Below, piece by piece: positions 35,754 through 45,572 of a DNA stretch of 64,000 nucleotides. A model generated the notes under the pieces. That model was not told the origin of the DNA, made no database searches, and worked only from the letters and a program-made list of their open reading frames with translations. The stretch lies in NCBI GenBank assembly GCA_963720675.1, contig CAVRGH010000004.1, positions 62,001 to 126,000 on the forward strand, read 5' to 3'. How positions within the stretch are numbered: the stretch's first letter is position 1; each line of letters begins with the position of its first letter. Made by a program: the position numbers and the translations under genes. This stretch comes from JALHSW01 sp963720675 (GTDB lineage: Bacteria > Actinomycetota > Acidimicrobiia > IMCC26256 > PALSA-555).

Positions 35754-36648
35754 GAATCCTACCGCGACCCGCATCGCCGCCGCGGTGGCCCTGACGATCG
35801 TGGCCGTCACGACCGCACCGGGGACGGCACGGGCAGCCGACCGCACCGAGGTCGCCGCCGCCTTCTACCCGCTCGCGTTCGTGGCGCAGGCGGTCGGCGG
35901 GGGGCACGTCGACGTCGAGAACCTCACGCCGCCGGGGGTCGAGCCCCACGACCTCGAGCTCACCCCCGACCAGGTCGACGCCCTGCAGGACGCGAGCCTC
36001 GTCGTGGCGATGGGCAAGGGCTTCCAGCCCGCCGTCGAGCAGGTCGCCGAGCACCGGGATCGCGGGACGCTCGAGGTGCTGCGCCATCTGAAGATCTCGC
36101 CGGCACTCCGCGACGACCCGCACGTCTGGCTCGATCCCGTCCGCATGGGTGAGATCGTCGACGAGGTGCGCGCTGGCACTCGTGCAGGTCGATCCGAAGC
36201 ACGCTGGCGACTACCGGGCCAACGCGGCCCGACTGCACACTCAGCTCGATGCGCTGGACGCGGAGTACCGCTCGGGTCTGGCGACCTGTGAGCGCAACCT
36301 CGTCGTCACCGCGCACGAGGCGTTCGGACACCTGGCCGCGCGTGCTACGGGCTCCGCCAGGAGGGCGTGTCCGGCCTCGCGCCCGACGCCGAGCCGAGCG
36401 CGCGCCGGCTCGGCGAGCTGGCCGACCTTGCACGGACCAAGGGCGTCACGACGATCTTCACCGAGGAGCTCGTGTCACCGAAGGTGGCGCAGACCCTGGC
36501 GCGCGAAGCCGGCGGCCTGAGGACCGCGGTGCTGAACCCGCTCGAAGGACTGACCGACCGCGAGCAGGCGCGTGGTGACGACTACTTCGGCGTGATGCGG
36601 TCGAACCTCCGCAAGCTCCAGCGCGCCCTGGGGTGCAGCGCCGCGTAG
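35752..36648 (+). CDS. znuA: Zinc ABC transporter substrate-binding protein, two frame breaks
   Basis: A repaired protein of about 298 residues with a signal peptide (ALTIVAVTTAPGTARAAD). Zinc ligands of the cluster A-I fold are all present: PHDLEL, DPHVWLDP, VTAHEAFGHLA and the C-terminal FTEELVSPKVAQ. The frame changes near 36170, before ALALVQVDPKHAGDY, and again near 36345, before GLRQEGVSGLAPDAEPS. Both breaks can be repaired without losing conserved sequence, so they are probably sequence errors. It delivers zinc to the divergent ZnuBC. Confidence 0.85.
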
Positions 36649-36653
36649 GGCGG

Positions 36654-37130
36654 TCAGTCCTTGTGATCCTCGTCGGACGGTGCAGCCTTTCCGACGCCGA
36701 CCCGCGGTGCCGGCGTCTCGCCGTCGGGCCCCTCGATCCAGCGCTCGACGCCCTCCTCGCACCCCTGGACGACCTTCCAGGCCAGGACGGTCTTCTTGTC
36801 CGGCGCGGTGAAGCTGATCTCGAACGCATCGGTCGCGTCCGACGGCATGGTTCCCCCTGAGAAGGTCACCGTCCGCCTCGTCGCCTTCACATCCCACCCG
36901 TCCTTGGGCTCGGGTGTCACCTCGCTGGCACCCTTCGGGATCCGGAACTTCATGCTGATGATGGGCGACTCCTTGCAGCCGTGCTCGGGCGTGAAGCCGA
37001 CAGTCGTGGTCTTGCCCGGCTTGACCCGGCTCGGATCCGGCTCCACGTGCGCGGCTGCGGGCCCGGCGATCGCGAGCAGGGCGCCGGCGCCGACGATGAA
37101 GGCGACGGCAGCGCGTCGGGGGCTGTGCAT
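36654..37130 (-). CDS. YcnI-like (DUF1775) exported copper-associated protein
   Basis: 158 residues. A cleavable signal peptide (AFIVGAGALLAIAGPAAA) leaves a mature protein starting HVEPDPSRVKPGKTT; the N-terminal His is the copper ligand of YcnI-type domains. GWDVKATRR and AWKVVQGCEEGVERWIEG are typical of the family. YcnI proteins occur with CopC/CopD, and a CopC-CopD fusion is encoded 3.4 kb away. It is convergent with znuA. Confidence 0.82.
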   Translation of the reverse strand: MHSPRRAAVAFIVGAGALLAIAGPAAAHVEPDPSRVKPGKTTTVGFTPEHGCKESPIISMKFRIPKGASEVTPEPKDGWDVKATRRTVTFSGGTMPSDATDAFEISFTAPDKKTVLAWKVVQGCEEGVERWIEGPDGETPAPRVGVGKAAPSDEDHKD

Positions 37131-37253
37131 GCAGGTTCTCCTCGGGTCCGGCCGGTTCCCGGTGTCCGGCGCCTTCAGGTAGTCGTCCCCGAGCAGCGTC
37201 TGGTTCCCGTGCGAAGATCGGTCGTCATCGAGGCACCGACCGACGAGGCTCAG

Positions 37254-38181
37254 GTGGGCGCAGGCCACGACCACTCGCACCGCGCGTCGCCCCAGGCGGC
37301 GAGCGTCGTCGGCGCGCGTCGCCGGGCGCTGTGGATCGCTCTCGCGGCCAACGCCGCCTTCCTGGTGGTCGAGGTCGTCGCGGCGATCGCGTTCGGTTCA
37401 CTCGCCCTGCTCGCCGACGGCGTGCACATGGTGTCCGACGTCGCCGCCCTCGCGATCGCGCTCGTCGCCCAACAGCTCGCCACCCGTCGGGCGTCGTCGA
37501 AGCACACCTACGGGCTCGTGCGTGCCGAGGTCATCGGCGCACAGGTGAACGCGATCCTGCTCCTCGGTGCCGCGGCGTACATCGTGATCGAGGCAGTCGG
37601 CCGCATCGACGACCCCGGCACGATCGACGGTGCGGGGGTGATGGTGGTCGCGGCGGCGGGGCTGGTGGTCAACGTCGGGCAGCGCGTGGGTGATCGCGCG
37701 CACCGCGGGGGGGAACCTCAACCTGCGTGGTGCGTTCTGGCATCTCGTCGGCGACGCGCTGGGCTCTCTCGGCGCACTGGTCGCGGGTGTGGCGGTCGTG
37801 CTCTTCGGCGCCGACTGGGTCGATCCGGTGATCTCGCTCTTCATCGCCGGTCTGGTCGTGATCTCCGCGCTCGTGCTGTTGCGCGACGTCGGGCGGGTCC
37901 TGCTCGAAGGCGTTCCGGCCGGGCTGCAGATGGCCGAGGTGGAGGGTGCCCTCGTCGACAGCGTCGGCGTGGAGGCGGTGCACCATGTGCACCTGTGGTC
38001 ACTCGGGTCCGAGACCCCGGCGCTCTCGGCCCACGTGGTGCTCACGGGTGAGCCCTCGTTGCACGAGGCCCAGACGCGCGGCGACGAGCTGAAGGAGATG
38101 CTCGTCGAGCGGTTCGGGATCGCGCACGCGACGCTCGAGCTCGAGTGCCACGACTGCGGTGCGGTGCACGGACCCGCCTGA
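37254..38181 (+). CDS. CDF-family cation efflux protein, frameshifted
   Basis: The GTG at 37254, with GAGG five bases upstream, gives the typical N-terminus VGAGHDHSH. The repaired protein (about 309 residues) has six membrane spans. Metal-site motifs are LLADGVHMVSDVAAL in span 2 and HLVGDALGSLGALVAG in span 5, plus a C-terminal cytoplasmic domain with VHHVHLWSLGSETPALSAHVV. The frame must move by one base near 37675-37690 (in a G/C-rich stretch). It exports Zn, Co or related divalent metals, and sits beside the zinc importer, giving import and export genes side by side. Confidence 0.85.
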
Positions 38182-38200
38182 CGAGGTGGAGATCGGCTGA

Positions 38201-39290
38201 CTAGGCGGGATCTGACTGGGGTCGCGGCGGCCGGTCGCCGAGGCCGCGGGCGGCGTTCCCTCCGGAGGCGCAACGCGCCGACTGCCGCGAGGCCGAGCCC
38301 GAGGCCGAGGGCCAGGGTCACCGTGAGGCGCGCCGCCGCCGGCGCCAGGGACGTCGGGATCTGCGATCGCGTCAGCACGGTGATGTCGGCGAGGCCGCCG
38401 GCGAGCGCAAGGAAGAGTCCGGCGACGAGCACCAATGGGGCCGCCGAGGCGAGGCCGCGCCGGACCAGCCACACGAGCGCGAGCACCGCGACGACGATCC
38501 CGCCGATCGAGTAGAGGCTCGCCCCGAGCTTCGTGCCGGCACCGAGGGTCGTGCCGCCCCATCCACCGATGAGGTGCAGTGTCTCGCTCACCGCGACGAC
38601 GGCGAGCGTCGGTGCCCACCGCGACCGCAGCGAACCGCGTGCGACTGAGCACGACGAGCAGCAGCGCAAGCGCGACGCGCCAGCCCGACCCACGGCCATG
38701 GAGAAGGCCCGGGGACCCAGCGAACGTCCCCGTCCACCGTGATGGGCGACCGATGGTCCCGTCGGAGTGGGATCTCGAAGCGCTGCACCAGGTGTGCCGA
38801 CCCAGGGTCGGCCTCGACGACGGGCGCGTCGCCGCTACCCATCCAGTGGGCACGGTGGTCGTGCCAGCGCGCGGTCGTGCCGTCCGAGACCTTGCGCCAC
38901 TCCGGCGGCGCTCCAGGATCGGCGCGCTTCGGGACCGGGGCCGATGCCGAGCGCGTCCGGGTCCGGTTGAGATAGGTCGCGGGGGACCGGCGGTTCTCGA
39001 AGACCCCGCGTGGACCGACGCGGAGGTACGGCTCGTCGTCGTAGCCGACGACGACGACGTCCATGCTCGGTCGTGTTGCGCAGCTCGAGTCGGTCGCCCA
39101 GGTCGACCGCCCGTACGTCGATGCCCGCGACCTCGGGGCGCACCGACAGCACCCGGGTCTGGTAGTTGGTCGGTCGGACGCCGCCGACGCCGTGCGCGTC
39201 GGCGCGATCGGGCGAGACGACGACAGCGACGAGGGCGAGGGCGAGCACGAGCGCGGCCAGCCGACCGACGCTCCACCCGAATCGGATCAC
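38201..39290 (-). CDS. Exported/membrane protein of unknown function near copper genes, several frame breaks
   Basis: The ATG at 39290 begins a signal peptide (LAALVLALALVAVVVSPDRADA). A beta-rich outer domain follows (RNTTEHDVVVVGYDDEPYLRV across a frame change near 39060, then WHDHRAHWMG), and finally several membrane spans (LHLIGGWGGTT, LFLALAGGLADITVL) read in yet another frame after about 38700. At least two or three single-base corrections are needed, and the stop (38201-38203) is uncertain. Proteins of this layout accompany CopC/CopD and YcnI genes in actinobacteria, so a copper or membrane-stress role is possible, but no function is established. Confidence 0.6.
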
Positions 39291-39819
39291 CCCGTGGCCT
39301 CGGCGGCGCGCACGGCGGCGATCAGCTCGTCACGCGCTCGGGCGACCCGCGATCGGATCGTTCCCACCGGCACACCGCAGATCATTGCCGCCTCGTCGTA
39401 CGACGTCCCGATGAGCTGGGTGAGCACGAAGGCCTCTCGTCGCTCGGGGGCCAGGCCCGTGATCAACTCGTCGAGAGCGTGACTCGCCGCGATGTCGGGG
39501 ACCCCCACATCCGTGACTGCGGCCGCCTGCTCGATCCGGGCAGCCAGTCGGCGCCGGCGACCGCGCGCCGCAGCGAATCCGCGCAGGTACGGCGGGCGAT
39601 CGAGAGCAGCCAGGTGCGGGCACTCGCGTCGGCCCGGTACGCGGGGAGGGCTTTCCACGCTCGCACGTAGACGTCCTGGGTCACGTCGTCGGCGACTGAG
39701 GGATCGGTCAGGCGCGCGACGAAGCGCCACACTTCGCCCTGGCTCTGGCGCACGAAGGAGCCGAGGGCGAGGCGGTTGCCATCGCGGGCCGCTACGGCCA
39801 GTCGCGTGAGCTCGTCCAC
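39287..39819 (-). CDS. ECF-type RNA polymerase sigma factor, frameshifted
   Basis: About 177 residues from GTG at 39819. Region 2 is clear (VADDVTQDVYVRAWKALPAYRAD), and region 4 after the break reads FVLTQLIGTSYDEAAMICGVPVGTIRSRVARARD. The frame must shift by one base near 39540, in the linker between regions 2 and 4. The 3' end overlaps the upstream membrane protein's start by 4 bp, so the two are probably co-transcribed. It is divergent from a zinc-finger anti-sigma gene, an unusual arrangement, since most such pairs are co-directional. Confidence 0.83.
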
Positions 39820-39838
39820 CGTCGAGCGACGATACTGG

Positions 39839-39864
39839 GGAACCTCGGGCGCCCAGGAGTCGAC
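39839..39864 (+). promoter_or_regulatory. Candidate ECF promoter driving the anti-sigma gene
   Basis: GGAAC at 39839-39843, a 17-base spacer, then CGAC at 39861-39864 fit the common ECF -35/-10 layout. Transcription would begin just before the ATG at 39874, giving an almost leaderless mRNA; no well-placed ribosome site is present there, which agrees. Confidence 0.35.
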
Positions 39865-39873
39865 TACCTGTTC

Positions 39874-40509
39874 ATGGACTGTGAACGAACACGAACTGCC
39901 ATCTCGGCCCGACTCGACGGTGAAGACCTCGGTGTCCCGTCCGAAGGGGTCGACGCGCACCTCGCGACCTGCGCGGCGTGCCGCTCGTTCCAGTCCCGGG
40001 CCGTAGCGCTGCACCGACAGGTGCGTGTCGCTTCCGCGCCACCGGTCCCCGATCTCACCGTGCGTATCCTCAGCGCGATCGGTGCGAGCGCGCCGACCCC
40101 GGCGCCGAGCCACCTCGATGCTTGGCGGCTCGGGCTCGCGGTCATCGGGGTCGTGCAGATCGCGCTCGGGGTGCCGGCGCTGCTGCTCGGTGCCGACGCC
40201 GGCCTCCCGGTGCACACCGCGCGTCATCTCGGGTCGTTCAGCATCGCGCTCGCCGTGGGCTTCCTGTTCGCGGCATGGCGGCCGAGTCGTGTGGCCGGTC
40301 TCTTCCCGGTCGCGGCCGCGCTCGTCGCCTGCCTGGTCGTCACGTCGATCGTCGACGTCGCGAGCGGGCGCGCCGCGGCGGCCAACGAGCTCGGTGGCCA
40401 TGTGACCGAGCTCCTCGGTCTCGCGCTCTTGTGGCTCGTCGGCCGAGCCGCGCACCACGCGGCCGACGAGCGACCCCCGATGGGCACGGTCGCCCCGGGA
40501 CCGGCGTGA
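39874..40509 (+). CDS. Anti-sigma factor with zinc-finger (zf-HC2) and membrane domain
   Basis: 211 residues. The N-terminus MDCERTRTAISARLDGE with HLATCAAC (His-x3-Cys-x2-Cys, near residue 29) is the ZAS-type anti-sigma zinc finger. About four membrane spans follow (residues 85-190). It would hold the divergent ECF sigma factor at the membrane and release it on an envelope or metal/redox signal. The stop overlaps the CopC-CopD start, so signalling and copper handling are coupled at expression level. Confidence 0.83.
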   Translation: MDCERTRTAISARLDGEDLGVPSEGVDAHLATCAACRSFQSRAVALHRQVRVASAPPVPDLTVRILSAIGASAPTPAPSHLDAWRLGLAVIGVVQIALGVPALLLGADAGLPVHTARHLGSFSIALAVGFLFAAWRPSRVAGLFPVAAALVACLVVTSIVDVASGRAAAANELGGHVTELLGLALLWLVGRAAHHAADERPPMGTVAPGPA

Positions 40510-42305
40510 TGCTGCGTCGAGGGTTCGCAGTCCTCGCCGTGGCGGGGACGATGGTGCTCCTCGCGGCCTCGCTCCGGCGTTCGCGCACGCCGAGCTCGCC
40601 GAGTCGACCCCCGCGCCCGGCGCGGTGCTCGCCAAGTCGCCGACGAACATCACGCTGAACTTCACCGAGACCGTGCGCGCCGACAACGGCGGGATCCGGG
40701 TCTTCGACACCGATGGCGGGCGCGTGGACCAGGGCGGCACGAACGTGTCGGGCAGCACGGTGCGGCTGCCGGTCCCGAAGCTGGACGACGGCTCCTACGT
40801 GGTCACGTGGCGGGTGGTCTCCGCCGATTCGCACCCGATCCAAGGCGCGTTCACCTTCCAGGTCGGTGAAGGTGGTGGCCCCGGCGCCACGAGCCGTCAG
40901 GTGACCGGCCTCGCGAACCGGCTGCTCGGTGCGCAGGGCGGTGACCGCGTGGTCGGAGCGGTGTACGGGGTCGTGCGCGGCTTCGTCTTCGCGGGTCTGG
41001 CGCTCCTCATCGGCGGCGCCGCCTTCGTCGCGCTCATCTCGCCGCGGACGCGAGGGTCCAAGATCGCCCGCCGTCTCGTCGGGCTCGGCTGGGGCGTGAC
41101 GTTCGGCGCGACGGTCGTGGGGCTCCTGGTGTACGGCCCGTACGTCTCGGGACTCGGACTCGGTGACGCGTTCTCCACCGACCTGCTCGACCAGACCCTC
41201 GGCGAGCGGTTCGGGAAGATCTGGCTCGCCCGCGTGGTGGTCCTGCTGGTCGCCCTGCCGCTGCTGTACCGCTTGTTCCGCCGCCCGGCTCCCGATGCCG
41301 CAGCCGACGACGCGGGACCGAGCCGGCTGCCGACGTGGTGGCTCGCCCTGGGCGCGGTGGTGGCGGTCGCCCTCGCCGGCACGCCGGCACTCGCGGGCCA
41401 CGCCTCGGCCGGCGACTGGTCGACGGCGGCAGTCGTCGCCGACACGCTGCACGTGCTCGCGATGGCGGTGTGGCTCGGCGGCCTGGTCGTCCTCGGGGCC
41501 GTAACCCTGCGGAGCCGGAACCTCGACCAGCTGCGCGTCGCCGTCCCCCGGTTCTCGCGCGTCGCGCTCGGCTGCATCACGGTGCTGGTCGCGACCGGGG
41601 CGTTCCAGACCTGGCGCCAGGTCGGGAGCCTCGATGCGCTCCGGAGCACCGACTACGGCCGCATCCTCGCCGTCAAGCTGGTGCTGTTCGCGGCGGTCGT
41701 CGTGTTCGCCGCGTTCAGCCGAGAGATCGTGCTCCGGCTCTTCGGCGAGCCGGCCGACGTCGCGCCGACCGTGCCGGTGATCGCGGGCGGGTCCGACGAC
41801 GACCCGCCGGTGGTGGACGAAGACGAGTACGAGTACGAGCTCGACGAGGAGGTCGAGCTGCGACACCTGCGCCGGTCCGTCTGGGCCGAGGTCGCCCTCG
41901 CGGTCTGCGTGCTGGCCGCGACCGCGCTGCTCGTGAACGCTGCTCCCGCGAAGACGGCGCTGGCCGGGACCGGCCGACGGCGGCCTGGTCGGGGTCACCA
42001 TGAAGGCCGACAAGGTGTGGGTCGACTTCAGCGCGACGCCGGGCACCGCGGGCGCCAACGACCTCCATGTCAACGTGCTCACGCCATCGGGGGCGCCGCT
42101 GAACGTGCTGGAGCTCACCGTGTCGATCGCGAGTGCCGACGGCAAGATCGCGCCGATCGACCTCCCGCTGCGGCGCCTCGCGCCCGGCCATTACTACGCG
42201 CCGGGCTTCGACGTGCCGATCGCAGGTGACTGGCGGGTGAAGGCGAACCCCTTGGTGTCGGAGTTCCAGCAACCCACGTTGCGCGGCACGGTCACGTTCG
42301 GCTGA
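40509..42305 (+). CDS. CopC-CopD fusion with an extra C-terminal domain, two frame breaks
   Basis: The repaired protein is about 598 residues. After a signal peptide a CopC domain starts AHAELAESTPAPG (N-terminal copper His), with SPTNITLNFTE and DSHPIQGAFTFQV (second His). CopD membrane spans follow (about eight, e.g. LAGHASAGDWS, LHVLAMAVWLGGLVVLG). An acidic loop (DEDEYEYELDEEVEL) leads to a C-terminal beta domain (VTMKADKVWVDFSATPG) like the YtkA/FixH-type exported domain. One base is missing near 40578 and one is extra near 41975. Role: copper binding at the outer face and transfer across the membrane. Confidence 0.83.
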
Positions 42306-42310
42306 AGATC

Positions 42311-42880
42311 GTGAGCACCGACACCGCGAACTCGCTGTTCACCGCCCTCACGTTCCTCGCGAACGTCGCGTTCTTGGCCCTGCTGCTGGTCGGGCTGGCC
42401 GCGCTCGTCTCGAAGGGCGGTCGTCGGTTCGCGTCCGGCGTGCTCGGCTCGCTCGGTCCCTACGCGCGGCCGGCCGCGGCGACGGTCGCGGTCGTCACCA
42501 TGCTCGGGAGCCTCTACTACTCCGAGATCGCCGGGTACCTCCCGTGCGAGCTGTGCTGGTACCAGCGCATCGTCATGTACCCGCTTTCGGCGATCCTCGT
42601 CGTCGGGGTGCTGCGCAAGGACCGTGGCGTGATCTGGTACGCCGCCCCGTTCGTGGTGGTCGGCGCGCCCCTTGCGCTGTACCACTGGCTGGTCGAACGG
42701 GTGCCGTCCTTCGCCGAGGGCAGCTCCTGCTCGGTCTTCGTGCCGTGCTCGGTGCCCTATTTCGAGGAACTCGGATACCTCACTCTGGCGTTCATGGATA
42801 TGAGTGCCTTCCTGCTGATCGGTGCGCTGCTCGTCGTCGACTGGCGAGCGCATCGCGTACCCAAGGAGACCGTCACATGA
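42311..42880 (+). CDS. DsbB-like disulfide bond formation protein
   Basis: 189 residues from GTG, 5 bp after the CopC-CopD gene. It has four or more membrane spans. The redox pair CELC in GYLPCELCWYQR is the DsbB hallmark, and a second pair lies in GSSCSVFVPCSVPYF. The enzyme re-oxidises its thioredoxin-fold partner and passes electrons to quinone. The ATGA overlap with the CPHC protein gene identifies that partner. Confidence 0.9.
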   Translation: MSTDTANSLFTALTFLANVAFLALLLVGLAALVSKGGRRFASGVLGSLGPYARPAAATVAVVTMLGSLYYSEIAGYLPCELCWYQRIVMYPLSAILVVGVLRKDRGVIWYAAPFVVVGAPLALYHWLVERVPSFAEGSSCSVFVPCSVPYFEELGYLTLAFMDMSAFLLIGALLVVDWRAHRVPKETVT

Positions 42881-43521
42881 CCCGCACCCCCCGAACCCGG
42901 CGAATCCTCTCGCTGGCGACGATCGGCACCGTGATCGTCTCGGCGCTGGCGCTCGGCGCCGGACCCGCGGCGGCCAAGACCGCCAAGACCGAGCTGAGCA
43001 AGAAGGTCGTGGTCACCGGCGCCGCCCTGGAGGCCTCGGACAAGATCGGGAGTGCCGCCGACCCCGCGATCGGCGAGACCGCGCCGACGCTCACCGGGCA
43101 GGGCTTCAACGGCAAGAAGGTGACGATCGGCGGCCCGGGCGAGCCCCGGCTGGTGCTCTTCTTGTCCCACTCCTGTCCGCACTGCCAGGCCGAAGTGCCG
43201 CGGATCGTGAAGCTCGCGAAGCAGGGCAAGCTCGACGGCGTCGAGGTCGACACGGTCACGACGAACACCAGCAAGGAGCTGCCCAACTACCCGCCGTCGA
43301 AGTGGCTCGCGCGTGAGGACTGGCCCTTCAAGAAGGTGCTCGCCGACGACGCCAAGCTGCGTGCCTTCTTCGGGTACGGCGGTGAGGCCTTTCCGTACTT
43401 CGTGCTCCTCGACGCCGACGGCAAGGTCGTGGCCCGGGCGAGCGGTGAGCTGGAGCCGAAGACGATCGCCGCGGCGGCGAAGGCCCTCGCGGCCGGGCAG
43501 TCGGTGTTCGGGTCGAGCTAG
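42877..43521 (+). CDS. Exported thioredoxin-fold protein with CPHC active site (DsbA/TlpA-like)
   Basis: 214 residues. A signal peptide (IGTVIVSALALGAGPAAA) precedes a thioredoxin fold with LFLSHSCPHCQAEVPRI; CPHC is the oxidising DsbA-type motif. The cis-proline segment is GGEAFPYFVLLD. It would introduce disulfides in exported proteins, or keep copper-site cysteines in the right redox state, together with the DsbB-like gene. It overlaps the convergent Fur-family gene by 4 bp. Confidence 0.87.
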   Translation: MTRTPRTRRILSLATIGTVIVSALALGAGPAAAKTAKTELSKKVVVTGAALEASDKIGSAADPAIGETAPTLTGQGFNGKKVTIGGPGEPRLVLFLSHSCPHCQAEVPRIVKLAKQGKLDGVEVDTVTTNTSKELPNYPPSKWLAREDWPFKKVLADDAKLRAFFGYGGEAFPYFVLLDADGKVVARASGELEPKTIAAAAKALAAGQSVFGSS

Positions 43522-43994
43522 GAGCAGGCCCGGCACCGACCGACGAGGTCGATGCGGTGGCGCTCGGTCGTGAAGCCGGTCGCCCGGTCGATCTCGGACA
43601 CCGCGGCGTGCAGCGACGCCTCGAGCCCGGCTGACGCCGGCACGTCCTCGACTGCGCCGCACGACGAGCACACGAGGTGGTGGTGGTGGTCGCCGGTGAG
43701 GTCCTCGGCGAGCTCGAACCGCGCGTGCTCGTCGTCGGTGACGATCCGGTGCACGATCCCTGCCTGCTCGAGGACGACGAGGTTCCGGTAGACGGAGCTC
43801 TGTGCGAGCTCACCGTGCCCGTCGAGGATCTCGGGGATCGTGAGCGGGCGAGTGGCGTCGCGCAGGATGTCGACGAGCGCGGCGCGGTTGCCCGTCATGC
43901 GCTGCTTCACCCGCCGGAGCCGGTTCGTGACCTGCTGCTCCAGGACCTCCGGCGATGCGTCACCGTGCACGTGACCGCGCACCTCGGTTGCCAC
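43518..43994 (-). CDS. Fur-family metal-responsive repressor
   Basis: 158 residues. The winged-helix region reads TIPEILDGHGELAQSSVYRNLVVLEQAGIVHRI. The metal-binding features are GDHHHHLVCSSCG and the final CRAC, so the structural Cys4 zinc site is complete. The sequence does not decide between Fur, Zur and Nur. The nearby ZnuABC and CDF genes and the His-rich hinge make Zur attractive. It ends the metal/redox island. Confidence 0.9.
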   Translation of the reverse strand: MATEVRGHVHGDASPEVLEQQVTNRLRRVKQRMTGNRAALVDILRDATRPLTIPEILDGHGELAQSSVYRNLVVLEQAGIVHRIVTDDEHARFELAEDLTGDHHHHLVCSSCGAVEDVPASAGLEASLHAAVSEIDRATGFTTERHRIDLVGRCRACS

Positions 43995-43995
43995 G

Positions 43996-44790
43996 GTGCC
44001 GAGTGTACCGTCGGCCTCGGTGGATCCGACCGAGCGCTTCGGCGAGCTGGTGCGCGCACCCGACCCTGACGTGCCGCTCGCGGAAGCCGCGCTCCTGATC
44101 GCTGCGCACGACCATCCGGTCGACGTCGCCGAGCAGCTCGGAGTGCTCGACGAGCTCGCGCGCGACGCACCGGACGCACCGGAAGCGCTCGCCCGACACC
44201 TGTTCGTCGACCTCGGCTTCGCCGGGAACGCGGCCGACTACGGCGACCCGCGGAACTCCTACCTCGACGAGGTGCTGCGGCGCCGCCTGGGGATCCCGAT
44301 CACGTTGAGCGTGGTGATGCTGGAGGTCGGACGGCGACGAGGGCTTGCGTTGGCCGGGGTCGGGATGCCCGGCCACTTCCTCGTCGTCGACGGGATCGGC
44401 GCCTACTACGACCCGTTCCACGGCGGTGTCCGCCTCGATGAGGCGGGCTGCCGGTGGCTCTTCGAGACGACGCACGGCGCGGCGCCGTTCCTTCCGGAGT
44501 ACCTGCAGCCCGTGGGGAGTCGGGCCATCCTCGCCCGCATGCTCGCGAACCTGATCCAGGGTGCGGGGGTGAGGGTCGACCCGGCCGCCGCGGTCCGCGC
44601 CATTCGGCTCCGGCTCCTCGTCCCGGGGCTCCCGGTCGCCGAACGCCGGTCCGCCGCGGCGATGCTCGGCCGCTACGGACGGTTCGCGGACGCAGCTCGT
44701 TCGCTCGACGCCCTCGCGGCGGACCTGGAGGGCGAGGCCGCGGCGCAGGTCGCCCGGGAGGCCGCGACGTTCCGTGCTCGGGCGAACTGA
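43996..44790 (+). CDS. SirB1/transglutaminase-like N-terminal domain protein
   Basis: 264 residues from GTG at 43996 (or GTG at 44020, giving VDPTERFGELV). The family core is visible: DPRNSYLDEVLRRRLGIPITLSVVMLEVGRR and GVGMPGHFLVV, a transglutaminase-like fold whose Gly-His phrase is conserved. A helical tetratricopeptide-like C-terminus follows (RSLDALAADLEGEAA). The biochemical role of this widespread family is unclear. It starts one base from the divergent Fur-family start. Confidence 0.82.
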   Translation: MPSVPSASVDPTERFGELVRAPDPDVPLAEAALLIAAHDHPVDVAEQLGVLDELARDAPDAPEALARHLFVDLGFAGNAADYGDPRNSYLDEVLRRRLGIPITLSVVMLEVGRRRGLALAGVGMPGHFLVVDGIGAYYDPFHGGVRLDEAGCRWLFETTHGAAPFLPEYLQPVGSRAILARMLANLIQGAGVRVDPAAAVRAIRLRLLVPGLPVAERRSAAAMLGRYGRFADAARSLDALAADLEGEAAAQVAREAATFRARAN

Positions 44791-44849
44791 ACCGCGGCGG
44801 ACGCTGCCGGACCGGATGGATCGCCCCGGAGTGCCGGTAGCGTCGACGC

Positions 44850-45467
44850 GTGGCCGCGTCCCCGACACCGATGTTCCCGCTCGGGAACGTGCTGTTCCCG
44901 CACGGGCTGCTCCCGCTGCACGTCTTCGAGGATCGCTACCGAGCGCTCGTCGAGCAATGCGTGCGCGACGACGTCCCGTTCGGTGTCGTGCTCATCGAGC
45001 GGGGGAGCGAGGTCGGCGGCGGTGATGTGCGCTTCGACGTCGGCACGCTGGCGCGCATCGTGCAGGCCGGTCGCTTCGACGACGGTCGTTTCGCACTGAT
45101 GACCGTCGGGACGACGCGCTGCCGGGTGCGCGAGTGGCTCCCCGATGATCCGTTCCCGCTGGCGTACGTCGACGAGCTCGACGACGCGGCGGCGCCCGAC
45201 GCCGCTCCGCTGATCCCCGAGGCGACGGCGCTCTTGCGTCGCGTCTTCGAGCTCCATGCCCGCCTGGGCGCCGGCGTGCCGGCCGAGGACGTCGAGCTCG
45301 ACGCCGACCCGGTGCGCGCCTCCTTCCAGGCGGCGAGTCTCGCCCCGATCGGACCGCTCGACGCGCAAGGCCTCCTCGAGCTCGACGACGCGGGAGCGCG
45401 GCTCGAGCGCCTGGTGGCCCTGCTCACCGACGAGGCCGCGGTGCTCGAGTTCCGCCTGGCCGACTGA
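44850..45467 (+). CDS. Stand-alone Lon N-terminal-domain protein
   Basis: 205 residues with the Lon substrate-binding domain signature MFPLGNVLFPHGLLPLHVFEDRYRALV at the start and no ATPase or protease domain. Such free LON-N proteins are common in actinobacteria and may bind unfolded substrates. The GTG at 44850 has no clear ribosome site. Confidence 0.88.
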   Translation: MAASPTPMFPLGNVLFPHGLLPLHVFEDRYRALVEQCVRDDVPFGVVLIERGSEVGGGDVRFDVGTLARIVQAGRFDDGRFALMTVGTTRCRVREWLPDDPFPLAYVDELDDAAAPDAAPLIPEATALLRRVFELHARLGAGVPAEDVELDADPVRASFQAASLAPIGPLDAQGLLELDDAGARLERLVALLTDEAAVLEFRLAD

Positions 45468-45572
45468 CCGCGATCGGAGGCGACCGGCCGCTCGGAGCGC
45501 TGACGGACTCCCCGGTTCGTGGAGCGTCCCTCCACCTCCGGGCTGCCGTCGAGCCCGCGTACGCTGGAAGGC

